Positions 5,629 through 13,044 of a stretch of 22,089 nucleotides of DNA are shown piece after piece. The stretch is taken from the IMG/VR virus record IMGVR_UViG_3300035698_017681, positions 1-22,089 of that record; one strand, 5' to 3'. Made by a program: the position numbers and the translations under genes. Every line of letters starts with the position of its first letter. Position 1 is the first letter of the stretch. Origin of the DNA: a virus. The notes beneath the pieces are model-generated. The model did not search any database and had not been told where the DNA came from. It saw only the letters and a list, made by a program, of their open reading frames with translations.

Positions 5629-6801
5629 ATGAAAAGAGTGATGAGAGGTGACAGAATAGAATTTCCTCATGGCTATACTACCAAAGAAGGATTTATTCAA
5701 GCTCATGCAATTGTTACTAGAACAGGTGTATTTAAATATCTAAATACAGATGGATCTATCCGTAGAGAGCTTCGTCACCCTGATGATGTTTTCAAACAGG
5801 AAAGTCTTGATACTCTTCGCATGATTCCAGTTACAATAAACCATCCTTCTGAGTTAGTAGATTCTGAAAATGCTTCTAGATATTCAGTTGGATCTACTGG
5901 AGACAATTACAATATTGATGGAAAATTCGTAATGTCAAGCCTTGCAGTCCATAAACAAGACGGTGTAGATGCTATTGAGAATGGAAAAAGTCAACTCTCT
6001 CTTGGGTATGAAATAACTCCAATTGAAGAAGTTGGTGAATACAATGGTGAGCGATATGATATTAGGCAAACTGAAATCGAATATAATCATCTAGCAATAG
6101 TTGATCTTGCTCGTGCCGGAAAAGAAGCATCTGTCAAGATGGATAGCGGAAGCGAATTTAGTGTTTCAAATGATATAATCAAACAGGTGTCAAAAAATGA
6201 TGATACCAATACCCCTAACAATAAACCAAAGGAGATAACTATGAAAATAGCTGTAATTGATGGAGTTGCGGTTCAGGTTGAAGATGCCGAAGAATCTAAG
6301 CTCTTGAAAGCGGTTTCTGCAATCACTCAAAAGGTGACTGATGCGGAAAATGCTACTTCTGCACTTCAGGCGAAGTTTGATGCGCTTGAAGTCGACAAGA
6401 AGAAAGTGGATGCTGAATTAGTTGAAGCAAAAAGCGATTCTGTTATGCAGGGAAAGATCACGGCTCGTGTTGATCTTGAAAGCAAAGCAAGAAAAGTTGT
6501 TGGAGATGAGATAGACTTCTCGGGAAAAACTGATATGGAAATCAAAAAAATGGTTATCCTAAAAGTTGATTCTGAAGCTAAAGTTGATAGCTCAGATTCT
6601 TATGTTGAAGCGTATTTCGATATTGCTTGCACAAAAGATGTTAAAGCTGATGAAGATATTCCTGCCGAAAGCGGAACTTCAAGTCAGAGAAAAACTGCCA
6701 ACACCAAGGTTGTTGCAGACGAAACCAATAGTATCGTATTTGATTCTGAAGATGAAAGTCGAAATGCTATGATGAACCAATTTGCAGGAGGTAAAGCATA
6801 A
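5629..6801 (+). CDS. Prohead protease-scaffold protein (DUF2213 family)
   Basis: A 390-residue protein. Residues 1-172 match the DUF2213 group found between portal and capsid genes in DUF1073 phages, thought to be the prohead protease. NHP (71-73), a serine in SQLSLGY (121-127) and HLAIVDLARAGK (154-165) are the candidate catalytic and core segments. Residues about 205-275 form a coiled coil (AVSAITQKVTDAENATSALQ and onward), as expected of a scaffold, followed by an acidic C-terminal tail. The start at 5629 lies 9 bases after GGAG (5616-5619). The ATG at 5623 is too close to it, and an in-frame ATT at 5596 upstream lies in the terminator-like hairpin. An internal start at 6241 probably yields the scaffold part alone. 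Exact protease chemistry is inferred. Confidence 0.82.
   Translation: MKRVMRGDRIEFPHGYTTKEGFIQAHAIVTRTGVFKYLNTDGSIRRELRHPDDVFKQESLDTLRMIPVTINHPSELVDSENASRYSVGSTGDNYNIDGKFVMSSLAVHKQDGVDAIENGKSQLSLGYEITPIEEVGEYNGERYDIRQTEIEYNHLAIVDLARAGKEASVKMDSGSEFSVSNDIIKQVSKNDDTNTPNNKPKEITMKIAVIDGVAVQVEDAEESKLLKAVSAITQKVTDAENATSALQAKFDALEVDKKKVDAELVEAKSDSVMQGKITARVDLESKARKVVGDEIDFSGKTDMEIKKMVILKVDSEAKVDSSDSYVEAYFDIACTKDVKADEDIPAESGTSSQRKTANTKVVADETNSIVFDSEDESRNAMMNQFAGGKA
6241..6801 (+). CDS. Internal in-frame scaffold protein (nested within the protease-scaffold gene)
   Basis: An ATG at codon 205 of the longer gene is preceded by AAAGGAG (6228-6234) with a 6-base spacer, as good a ribosome site as any true gene start in the window. 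The product would be 186 residues, beginning MKIAVIDGVAVQVEDAEESK and comprising the coiled coil and acidic tail without the protease. Lambda C/Nu3 and related phages are known to make scaffold from such nested starts. The preceding linker (about residues 185-204, rich in N, D, T, P and K) looks like a domain boundary. The ribosome site is seen; use of the start is inferred. Confidence 0.65.
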   Translation: MKIAVIDGVAVQVEDAEESKLLKAVSAITQKVTDAENATSALQAKFDALEVDKKKVDAELVEAKSDSVMQGKITARVDLESKARKVVGDEIDFSGKTDMEIKKMVILKVDSEAKVDSSDSYVEAYFDIACTKDVKADEDIPAESGTSSQRKTANTKVVADETNSIVFDSEDESRNAMMNQFAGGKA

Positions 6802-7511
6802 TGGGTTACGGAACAGATATGACAAAAGCAGTTGCAGGAATGCAGGCTGACTCTGGAAACAGTTACAATGAATCCGGCAAAGTTGCCAAAGAACAAGTCG
6901 ATTTTGGTATAGGTGTCGTAAAAGGAACGGCTTCTCATCAGTTGAGAGAAGCAATTCAGGATGTGTCAAATATTATTTTTGATGCAGTATTTGTTACATC
7001 TAATGTGATTAATATGAAAATTAATAATGTTGATGTAGCTTCGCAAACTTTCACTACAGATCAGGCTACTACTGCTGAAGCTCTACGTGTTAAGATTCTT
7101 GCTCTTGCTTCAGTTACAGCTTGTACTTTTGATGCAACTAGCAAAACTTATACTGTAACAACTCTTGGTGTACCTGCTATTGTAACTGATGTGGCAGTAA
7201 CAGGAGGATCTACACAAGCAGGGTCTACTCTTGCTGTTGGTTCTACTGATCTATTTAGAGGAGTTGCACTTCAGATTCACAATGAAGATGGTGTTTACGC
7301 TGATGGTGATGCTGTGACATTCAAAAGACAGGGTCGTGTTTGGGTTCCTGTTTCTGAATCTGTATTAGAAGATGCATCTGCATACATTGATATGTCAGAT
7401 AGCGATAAACGAATGACTGACGATTCTACTAACGGACTTGCAGTTCCTACCGGGGTTTTTCGTTCTGAAGATGAAAATGGTCTTGCCCTTCTTGAAATTA
7501 ACCTTCCATAA
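6801..7511 (+). CDS. Putative capsid decoration / structural cement protein
   Basis: A 236-residue protein between scaffold and major capsid genes, where tailed phages carry the cement protein that stabilises the expanded capsid. The first 55 residues and the last 90 (from about LFRGVALQIHNEDGVYADGDAVTFKRQGRVWVPVSE) resemble the cement/DUF2190-type beta-barrel pattern. About residues 55-145 look like an inserted, threonine- and valine-rich beta domain (INNVDVASQTFTTDQATTAE and following). It starts with ATG overlapping the previous TAA by one base, behind AGGAGGT (6785-6791), the strongest ribosome site in the window, which suits a protein needed in many copies. Family assignment is from position and pattern. 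Confidence 0.65.
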   Translation: MGYGTDMTKAVAGMQADSGNSYNESGKVAKEQVDFGIGVVKGTASHQLREAIQDVSNIIFDAVFVTSNVINMKINNVDVASQTFTTDQATTAEALRVKILALASVTACTFDATSKTYTVTTLGVPAIVTDVAVTGGSTQAGSTLAVGSTDLFRGVALQIHNEDGVYADGDAVTFKRQGRVWVPVSESVLEDASAYIDMSDSDKRMTDDSTNGLAVPTGVFRSEDENGLALLEINLP

Positions 7512-7527
7512 TTAGGAGAAAAATATA

Positions 7528-8463
7528 ATGGCTAAACTTAAATTACCTGTCATGGATGGGTACAATATGGATGCAGGAACTACTGCATTCACAGAAAGAG
7601 AACTTACTTATGTTCGTAAAAAGATTTACGAAACACCTGTAAGAGCTCTTAAGGCTCGTAAGCTTTTACCTATCAGTTACGAGATTCCTTCATACGCTAA
7701 AAATCACACTTACAAAGTGATAGAGCGTTTTGGTATGATGAAACTTATCGAGTCTTATGCTGATAACCTTCCGCTTGCTACTGTTGGTAAGATTGAAGTT
7801 ACTGCAAAGGTTCGCGCATTTGGTAATGCTTACGAATACTCAGTAGATGATATAGATGCGGCTCAAGCTGGCCTTACAAAGCTATCATCTGAGCAGGGTA
7901 TTGCCGTTCGCAGAGCTTGGGAAGAGTTGCTTGAAAAAGTTACTTGGATCGGTGATGAGTCTTACGGTATTATCGGATTGCTTTATAATCCAAATATCAC
8001 AATTATCCAAGCCCCTACTGGTGACTGGACAACTGCTACAGCACAAGACATCTATGATGATCTTGTTGCACTTAATGATGCAGTTTTTGACGCTACAGCA
8101 GGTCAAGAAGAGATAGATCATATCCTCCTTGCTTCTAATCGCTGGTCAAAAGCTAAGAATACAATTCTGTATAACAATAAAACGGTTATGGCAGTATTCA
8201 AGGAAAATTACGAAGGTGTAACATTGGATCATATCAAAGAACTGAACGATATGAGCCCACGTCCTTCTGCAATTGCTGGCACTGAGAATTGTGCTTTTGC
8301 ATATATCAAAGCGGTAGAGTATCTCGAGCTTGAGATACCTATGGAATTTAAGCAGATGCCTCCACAGGCTAAGAACCTTGCTTTTATAACAAACTGTTAT
8401 GCAAAAACAGCGGGCGTTACTGTAAGATACCCTCTTACAATGGCAATAATGGAAGCGATCTAA
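7528..8463 (+). CDS. Major capsid protein (DUF2184 family)
   Basis: A 311-residue HK97-fold capsid subunit of the DUF2184 group, which co-occurs with DUF1073 portals and DUF2213 proteins. Visible features are the N-terminal arm (FTERELTYVRKKIYETPVRALKARKLLP), VRAFGNAYEYSVDDIDAAQ near 91-110, RRAWEELLEKVTWIGD near 128-143 and the C-terminal segment MEFKQMPPQAKNLAFITNCYAKTAGVTVRYPLTM. A good ribosome site (AGGAG, 7514-7518) precedes the ATG. It is followed at once by a strong intrinsic terminator, as expected for the end of a highly expressed capsid cassette. No N-terminal propeptide is obvious. Confidence 0.9.
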   Translation: MAKLKLPVMDGYNMDAGTTAFTERELTYVRKKIYETPVRALKARKLLPISYEIPSYAKNHTYKVIERFGMMKLIESYADNLPLATVGKIEVTAKVRAFGNAYEYSVDDIDAAQAGLTKLSSEQGIAVRRAWEELLEKVTWIGDESYGIIGLLYNPNITIIQAPTGDWTTATAQDIYDDLVALNDAVFDATAGQEEIDHILLASNRWSKAKNTILYNNKTVMAVFKENYEGVTLDHIKELNDMSPRPSAIAGTENCAFAYIKAVEYLELEIPMEFKQMPPQAKNLAFITNCYAKTAGVTVRYPLTMAIMEAI

Positions 8464-8489
8464 AAAGATCCTTTTGTGTGATTAAACTA

Positions 8490-8523
8490 AACCTCTCGGA
8501 TCGATGTATTCGAGAGGTTTTTT
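8490..8523 (+). terminator. Intrinsic terminator after the major capsid gene
   Basis: AACCTCTCG (8490-8498) and CGAGAGGTT (8511-8519) form a perfect 9-base stem with a 12-base loop, and the T-run extends to 8523. Stem quality, GC content against the AT-rich background and the T-tract make this the clearest terminator in the window, 27 bases after the capsid stop. Confidence 0.92.
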
Positions 8524-8566
8524 AAAAAGAACTATAAAATTATTTTATTAATCGGAGAAAATTAAA

Positions 8567-9016
8567 ATGGCTAAAAATTCAATGTACCTTGCAAATAGAA
8601 TAGATAACCAAGCTAGAATAATGGCATTTGGCGATATTCGTTTCGATGTTACTGGAAATATTATTACAGAAGATGAGTACAAAGTACTCAAAAAAGTTAA
8701 AGATTTTAAATCTATCAATAGCACAATTCTTGACATCAAAGAGATTAATTTGAAATCGGTGAAAGAATTGAAAAAAGCAATCTTTTCTTGCGAAACAAAA
8801 CCTGCTACAATTAAAGCAAAAAGATTGCTTCGTACAATTCTTATTGATCTTGTTGGAGCTAGTGAAATTGCAGAGCAGGAAGCTGAAGCAAAAAGAAGAG
8901 CCAAAGTAGATAAAGAAAAATCTGCAAATAAATTAAGTGATGAAGATAATGTCTTAACACCTCCTCAAGATGATCTTGATGACATCTTAAATGGTAATGA
9001 TTTGGGTGGTGAATAA
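8567..9016 (+). CDS. Hypothetical protein between capsid and connector genes
   Basis: A 149-residue protein. Residues 1-105 are mixed, with basic stretches (KVLKKVKDFK, VKELKKAIF, TIKAKRLLRT). About residues 106-123 (AEQEAEAKRRAKVDKEKS) are a charged helix, and the C-terminus is strongly acidic (DDLDDILNGND). A clean GGAG ribosome site precedes it, after the terminator at 8490-8523, and DUF4054 follows two bases after the stop. Head-completion or small capsid-associated roles fit the position, but I do not recognise the family. Confidence 0.75.
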   Translation: MAKNSMYLANRIDNQARIMAFGDIRFDVTGNIITEDEYKVLKKVKDFKSINSTILDIKEINLKSVKELKKAIFSCETKPATIKAKRLLRTILIDLVGASEIAEQEAEAKRRAKVDKEKSANKLSDEDNVLTPPQDDLDDILNGNDLGGE

Positions 9017-9018
9017 TC

Positions 9019-9417
9019 ATGACTCCTGAAAATCTAGCACTGACTAAAGAATATGTTGATTTTCGTGATAGCACTGTCGATCAGGATAGTGCTCTTTTCA
9101 CGAGTGCAATTAAGTTTGGAGAGGCTCGACTTTCCGAATCTGTTTTTAATACAGTCTATTATCAGGCAATAGGTCTTTTCATTTTACATCATTTTGAGTT
9201 GAAGAAAATTTTAGCTGAGAACGGAACCTCTCAAGCCGGAACAATTCAATCTGAAAAAGAAGATTTGCTTGAGGTGAAAATGAATATTTCATCTTCAAAC
9301 AAAAAAGGAAATGATGATTATGACCGAACAGGATACGGTCGAGAATTGAATACTTTATCAAGAGAAAAGATAAGTGGGCGAACATTTATGAATAGCAGAA
9401 TGCTTGTTGCAAGCTAA
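9019..9417 (+). CDS. Head-tail connector protein (DUF4054 family)
   Basis: A 132-residue protein of the DUF4054 type, an adaptor that sits under the portal. Shared features are the helical N-terminus with FTSAIKFGEARLSESVF (about 26-42), YYQAIGLFILHHFELKK (about 47-63), a serine/glycine linker, a strand-like segment (LLEVKMNISS) and the RTGYGRELNTLSRE segment near the end. It lies two genes after the capsid, the typical place. The stop codon is embedded in an AT-rich repeat cluster that fills the next 99 bases. Confidence 0.75.
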   Translation: MTPENLALTKEYVDFRDSTVDQDSALFTSAIKFGEARLSESVFNTVYYQAIGLFILHHFELKKILAENGTSQAGTIQSEKEDLLEVKMNISSSNKKGNDDYDRTGYGRELNTLSREKISGRTFMNSRMLVAS

Positions 9418-9516
9418 TCATTAGACTATCATTAATTAATCATTAGGTAATAATAAGCTAACCCACATTATATTTAATTATATATAGATTAAATTAAATT
9501 AAGTAAGAAAGAAGTT
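9415..9516 (+). repeat. AT-rich repeat cluster related to the repeats around the tRNA-like structure
   Basis: This intergenic stretch contains TAATCATTA-type units (9415-9423, 9438-9446), ATTAATCATTAGGTAAT (9435-9451) and the 12-mer TATATAGATTAA (9481-9492), which also occurs at 2879-2890. It is otherwise nearly pure A+T and non-coding, with a modest GAAAG ribosome site for the next gene at its right end. A promoter may lie here, since TATATT/TATAAT-like runs abound, but no convincing -35/-10 pair can be singled out. Confidence 0.55.
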
Positions 9517-10002
9517 ATGAGTAAAGCAGGAAATTTCATTGTTAACGATTTAGGCTTTAGGGATTATCAAAGTAGAATCCTTGAACTTGAGTCATTACTA
9601 GTGAAAGCTGGTTTTCCTGAAAATGGTGCAGTTGCTCCTATCGGAGAAGATGGAGTTGCTTCAATGTCTGAAATGGTAGTAATTGCAATGTCTCACGAAT
9701 TTGGACTAGGCAATGTTCCGGAAAGATCATTTATTCGCACAGCTATCGATGAGAATATTACTAAGATATCAAATATGAAGGAAACTTTATTTGATAGAGT
9801 TGTTTTAGGAACTATGACACCGAAACAGGCAATGAGTGCTCTTGGGAGTTTTGCAGTTGGACTTATACGAAAGAAAATTACAGATTTAAAGTCTCCACCT
9901 AATAGCTTAGCAACTATAAAAGCAAAGGGATCTTCAAATCCACTTATTGATGATGGTCAAATGAGAGCTACAGTGCAACATATAGTAACGGGAAAGGCTT
10001 AA
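9517..10002 (+). CDS. Putative tail completion / neck protein (HK97 gp10-like)
   Basis: A 161-residue protein with the pattern of HK97 gp10-type and related tail completion proteins: an EFGLGNVPERSFIRTA segment (about 66-81), a central helical stretch (TPKQAMSALGSFAVGLIRKKITD) and a C-terminal PPNSLATIKAKGSSNPLIDDGQMRATV segment, equivalent to the NSPATIKRKGSDKPLIDTGQL pattern of the family. These proteins act at the head-tail interface. The gene lies between the DUF4054 connector and further neck genes, in agreement. Confidence 0.75.
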   Translation: MSKAGNFIVNDLGFRDYQSRILELESLLVKAGFPENGAVAPIGEDGVASMSEMVVIAMSHEFGLGNVPERSFIRTAIDENITKISNMKETLFDRVVLGTMTPKQAMSALGSFAVGLIRKKITDLKSPPNSLATIKAKGSSNPLIDDGQMRATVQHIVTGKA

Positions 10003-10005
10003 AAC

Positions 10006-10329
10006 ATGTCTCTTATACCTCACACCGCTATTACAGTTAAAAGGACTTTAAAAGGTACTAATATTGGCGGTGTTAAAGCTGAAGGTGTTTCTTCTAATTT
10101 TACTATTACAGGATCTTTGCAACCTCCATCTAGTAGAGATATTCAGATGCTACCTGAAGGATCTCATTATACGACTTTGTATAAGATTTATTCAAAAAAT
10201 TACGTACCACAAGATAGTTCGCACGAAACTGATGTTTTTCTCATTGATGGAAAAGAATTGCGAACTATAGTTTATAAAGACTGGCGAAATAATATCATAA
10301 ACCACAAATCTATACTGGTAGGTGCTTAA
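10006..10329 (+). CDS. Putative head closure / head-tail joining protein
   Basis: A 107-residue, beta-rich protein with the segment GSLQPPSSRDIQMLPEGSHYTTLYKIYS (about 37-64), then DVFLIDGKELRTIVYKDWRNNIINHKSILV. The 'LQP...DLQ.LPEG' opening and a late 'GK.Y.V..DW..' stretch recur in head-closure or collar proteins of this phage type. The gene starts 3 bases after the previous stop and overlaps the next start by one base, fixing it in the neck block. The exact family is uncertain. Confidence 0.6.
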   Translation: MSLIPHTAITVKRTLKGTNIGGVKAEGVSSNFTITGSLQPPSSRDIQMLPEGSHYTTLYKIYSKNYVPQDSSHETDVFLIDGKELRTIVYKDWRNNIINHKSILVGA

Positions 10330-10838
10330 TGTTTCCAATAGCAGTTGATAGAATGCAGGTTTTAGGAACGCTACTTGCTAGTTTAAGTGGAGTTGAGTTT
10401 GTTTGGAGACTTCAAAATTTTGAAGAGCCAACAGCTTTAACTTATTTGTCCGGAAGATTAGTTTCAATGTCTGAAAATATTATGAATGATAAGAAACTTG
10501 TAAAGGTTATAGATGAAATAGATCCTGAAATTTACACAGTAAATGAAACTAATACATCGATAGAAGAGTATATGCTTTGTCTCAGCGCAAAAGGTGTTGG
10601 AGTAAATAAAATATTAAAAGAAGTTTCTGCAAAAACTTTACTCACTCCAAATAGGAACGCTTTGCTACCTGCTGGACTTTGTTTTGTTAGTAGAAATCCT
10701 GTAATTGATCTTACAGGGATTCAGGGACAGGCATACATCGAAAGAGCAAATTTAGATATAAGAATGCGGTCTTCAATGGTTGTTGAAGCCGTTGCAGATA
10801 ACATAAAAACAATAACTTTTACTAATGGAGGTAACTAA
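10329..10838 (+). CDS. Putative neck/tail terminator protein (LIC_12616-like)
   Basis: A 169-residue protein resembling the LIC_12616-type neck terminator family: an N-terminal helix, a variable middle, then GLCFVSRNPVIDLTGIQGQAYIERANLDIRMR near 120-150, where family members carry an R-x-x-x-DL... then ERA..D..I pattern. Such proteins cap the tail tube at the neck and are encoded just before the sheath gene, as here. It overlaps the preceding gene by one base and the sheath start by one base. Assignment is moderate and rests on pattern and position. Confidence 0.65.
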   Translation: MFPIAVDRMQVLGTLLASLSGVEFVWRLQNFEEPTALTYLSGRLVSMSENIMNDKKLVKVIDEIDPEIYTVNETNTSIEEYMLCLSAKGVGVNKILKEVSAKTLLTPNRNALLPAGLCFVSRNPVIDLTGIQGQAYIERANLDIRMRSSMVVEAVADNIKTITFTNGGN

Positions 10839-11911
10839 TGTCAAGTATTAATAATATCGTTGACATTACGATAACTACTGAGAGTGGAGCAGTCGCAGTA
10901 CAGGGGTTTGGTCTTCCGACCTTCATTGCTGATTCTGCTTTAGCTTCAGATGCAGCAGCTTTTGAAAGATTCAAAACTTATGCAGATTTAACAGAGGTAG
11001 CAGGAGATTATGCCGATACAACTATGGCATACAAATTTGCTCAAAAGATTTTTAGTGCAGAAGCACCGCCGTCTGAAATAGCAATTGCTAACACAGCGAC
11101 AGATGATGCAAGTTTTACAGCATCACTTACTGCTGTTCAAATTGAGTCTACAGGTCTCTTTTGCTTTGCGATTGAATCTCGCACCCTTCAAGATGCAATA
11201 GATTCGGCTGTTTGGACTGAAGCTAATTCATTAAATTTCATTTATTGTGAAGATACAGTAGTTGATATAGGAGAAAGCGGAACTGATGGTCTTGGAACTT
11301 ATGTTGATACAAATGGTTTGAAACAAACCGCTGTATTTTACCACGAAGATGCAGAAACATATCCAGTTGAAGGTGCATTTATAGGTGCTTGGATTACGCT
11401 TGAAATCGGATCTTGGACTGCAAAGTTTAAAGATGCAATTGGTATTCCAGCTTCAAAACTTACTTCAGCACAAGAATCGGCTTCAAGAGTGATAAATGTT
11501 AATACATTTGTTGACAAAGGTAGCTTTCGGATGATTCAAGAAGGAACTGCTGGAGCAAAATTTCTCGATGAAGTTTATGCCGATGCTTGGATTAAGGCTC
11601 GCCTTTCAGAAGCTATGCTTTCGACTTTCAAGAAACTTGACTTAGTACCTTACGATGATGATGGTATAGGGATTATTGAAAATGATGTCCTAAGAAAAGT
11701 ATTTGACGAAGGTATTGATAGAGGTATTATTACCGACCATGTTTTTGATGAAGATGGAAAAAGAACTGGTGGATATGAAATTACATCTCCAAAAGCTTCC
11801 TCGATTCCTTCCACTGAAAAAGAGATTCGTGTTTATTCTCGCACGACTTTTAAATATTTTAAACGGGTTGCAATGCATAAAGCAGTTATGACCGGTGTCG
11901 CACTTTACTAA
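10838..11911 (+). CDS. Contractile tail sheath protein (DUF3383 family)
   Basis: A 357-residue sheath subunit of the DUF3383 type. The start SSINNIVDITITTESGAVA is typical, followed by GFGLPTFI; the middle has ADAWIKARLSEAML (about 247-260), and the C-terminal half includes GGYEITSPKASSIPSTEKEIR, as seen in this family. A strong GGAGGT ribosome site precedes the ATG. With the DUF3277 tube gene after it, this identifies a contractile tail. Sheath contraction drives the tube through the envelope. Confidence 0.88.
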   Translation: MSSINNIVDITITTESGAVAVQGFGLPTFIADSALASDAAAFERFKTYADLTEVAGDYADTTMAYKFAQKIFSAEAPPSEIAIANTATDDASFTASLTAVQIESTGLFCFAIESRTLQDAIDSAVWTEANSLNFIYCEDTVVDIGESGTDGLGTYVDTNGLKQTAVFYHEDAETYPVEGAFIGAWITLEIGSWTAKFKDAIGIPASKLTSAQESASRVINVNTFVDKGSFRMIQEGTAGAKFLDEVYADAWIKARLSEAMLSTFKKLDLVPYDDDGIGIIENDVLRKVFDEGIDRGIITDHVFDEDGKRTGGYEITSPKASSIPSTEKEIRVYSRTTFKYFKRVAMHKAVMTGVALY

Positions 11912-11929
11912 GAAAGGTAGGTTGACAAA

Positions 11930-12364
11930 ATGGAATTTACAACAATAGATCCACTTGATAAAAAAGTAACTTTCGGCACTATCCCTATTACTGGATGGGC
12001 TGAAGGTAAAAAATTTAGCATAGGTCTTGATGAAGACGACTGGAAAACAGTATCCGGAACAGATGGTGATGTTACTCGTATCAGAATTAGAAAAGATATT
12101 GGTGAAATATCAGTATTTGTAAGTCAGGGTAGTGCTACAAATTCAGCGCTTTCAACTCAAAGACAGATCGATTTATCTACAGGTGCTGGAGCTTTTCCTC
12201 TTTCTGTAGTTGATAAAGGTGGTATTACTGTTATCACTGCTAAAAAGGCTTGGATTAAAAAAGCTCCAAAAGTAGATGAGTCAGATAATGTAGAAATCCG
12301 TGAATGGGTTTTCTCACTTGCAGGACTGCGTGGATCTTACTTTGTAGGAGGTGCACTTGCTTAA
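11930..12364 (+). CDS. Tail tube protein (DUF3277 family)
   Basis: A 144-residue inner tube subunit of the DUF3277 type. Diagnostic stretches are VTFGTIPITGWAEGKKFSIG (about 13-32), DDWKTVSGTDGDVTRI (36-51) and GEISVFVSQGSATNSALS (58-75), a pattern shared by tubes with an early 'G..I.GF..G..I...' strand followed by a G-x-D-G-x-x-x-R loop. The tube forms the rigid core inside the sheath. It follows the sheath gene and precedes the chaperone, the canonical order. Confidence 0.85.
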   Translation: MEFTTIDPLDKKVTFGTIPITGWAEGKKFSIGLDEDDWKTVSGTDGDVTRIRIRKDIGEISVFVSQGSATNSALSTQRQIDLSTGAGAFPLSVVDKGGITVITAKKAWIKKAPKVDESDNVEIREWVFSLAGLRGSYFVGGALA

Positions 12365-12374
12365 TAAGGAAACT

Positions 12375-12854
12375 ATGGTAAGCGATGGTAAAAATATCGA
12401 AGTATCAGAATTCCCTGCTAGGTTTAAGTTTAAGCACGGGATCACCTTATTAAAGGTGGTTCCTGCTATACTACGAAACCTTTCTGAGATCATGGGGTCA
12501 ATTGAAGGGTTCTTGGCAGATGGAGCTTTAGGTGATAAAAAAGTTGAAGATTTGAAAATGGAAGATGTTATGAATCTTGATATGTCTGTAGAGTTGATTG
12601 AGAAAATCAAAGGTATGGACTTCGGTTCTATCGGTAACGCTTTAGAAGATATTTTAAATATAATGTCTCCTGAAAAATGGCTTGAGTTTGCTGAGAATAT
12701 GCTTTCATTTACCTACATTGATAATATTAATGCAGGTGAAAATTTTGACAGAGTGTTTGAAGATGATTTTCCTCTTATCTTTATTGCGGTATTTTTTGCG
12801 ATTAAGTCAAACCGTTTTTTCAAAAAGGGTCTCACTGGAGCAGACCCGAAGTAG
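12375..12854 (+). CDS. Tail assembly chaperone, zero-frame product (gpG-like)
   Basis: A 159-residue protein with a helical, acidic middle (DKKVEDLKMEDVMNLDMSVE) and a hydrophobic stretch (FPLIFIAVFFAIKSNRFF) near the C-terminus. It sits between tube and tape-measure genes, where tailed phages encode the tail assembly chaperone. The ATG at 12375 has AAGGAA (12366-12371) at the right distance. The GTG at 12351, 24 bases upstream in frame, has its AGGAG directly adjacent and would overlap the tube gene, so it is less likely. Near its end the gene carries a slippery heptamer and hairpin that would direct a share of ribosomes into the -1 frame. No protein motif identifies it; position and frameshift do. 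Confidence 0.82.
   Translation: MVSDGKNIEVSEFPARFKFKHGITLLKVVPAILRNLSEIMGSIEGFLADGALGDKKVEDLKMEDVMNLDMSVELIEKIKGMDFGSIGNALEDILNIMSPEKWLEFAENMLSFTYIDNINAGENFDRVFEDDFPLIFIAVFFAIKSNRFFKKGLTGADPK
12815..12847 (+). promoter_or_regulatory. Programmed -1 ribosomal frameshift site (slippery heptamer and stimulatory hairpin)
   Basis: In the chaperone frame the sequence reads T-TTT-TTC at 12815-12821, a classic X-XXY-YYZ slippery heptamer. After 5 bases comes a perfect 6-base hairpin, GGGTCT (12827-12832) with AGACCC (12842-12847), loop 9. The zero-frame stop TAG lies at 12852-12854 and the -1 frame is open from 12806 to TAA 13040-13042. A second but weaker shift-prone run, C-AAA-AAG, overlaps at 12821-12827. 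All expected elements, in register and spacing, are present. Confidence 0.9.
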
Positions 12855-13042
12855 GACAAAGCTCTGAGACTCCAAAAGGCTATAATTACCTTTCGGAAGA
12901 TGTCAAAAATGAGATAATCCTAATCGACCTTGTATCGAAAGGGGTTTTTTCATTTGAGGAACTGGAAACGACTGTAAGTAGTGATGATGTGCTCAGAGTA
13001 CAAGCATACGAAAGTTTTAAAGCAATGCAAGGCGAGGAATAA
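12821..13042 (+). CDS. -1 frame extension of the tail assembly chaperone (gpT-like part of the fusion)
   Basis: This is the 73-codon continuation made only after the -1 shift at 12815-12821, reading from CAA at 12821 to TAA at 13040-13042. Joined to codons 1-149 of the zero-frame gene (12375-12821), it gives a 222-residue fusion. The frame has no independent ATG with a ribosome site near its start, and the residues (GYNYLSEDVKNEIILIDLVSKGVFSFEELET in the middle) look like a real soluble helical domain. In phages with this arrangement the fusion and short form together load the tape measure, which begins 2 bases after this stop. Confidence 0.85.
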   Translation, partial: QKGSHWSRPEVGQSSETPKGYNYLSEDVKNEIILIDLVSKGVFSFEELETTVSSDDVLRVQAYESFKAMQGEE

Positions 13043-13044
13043 AA

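Noticed and set aside
12351-12374. GTG start of the chaperone gene at 12351
   Set aside because: AGGAG lies directly against it with no spacer and it would overlap the tube gene by 14 bases; ATG 12375 has AAGGAA at correct spacing.
12821-12827. C-AAA-AAG as the main slippery site
   Set aside because: The P-site codon would have to re-pair AAA with CAA, leaving a first-position mismatch, and it directly abuts the hairpin. T-TTT-TTC fits the rule and has the better spacer.
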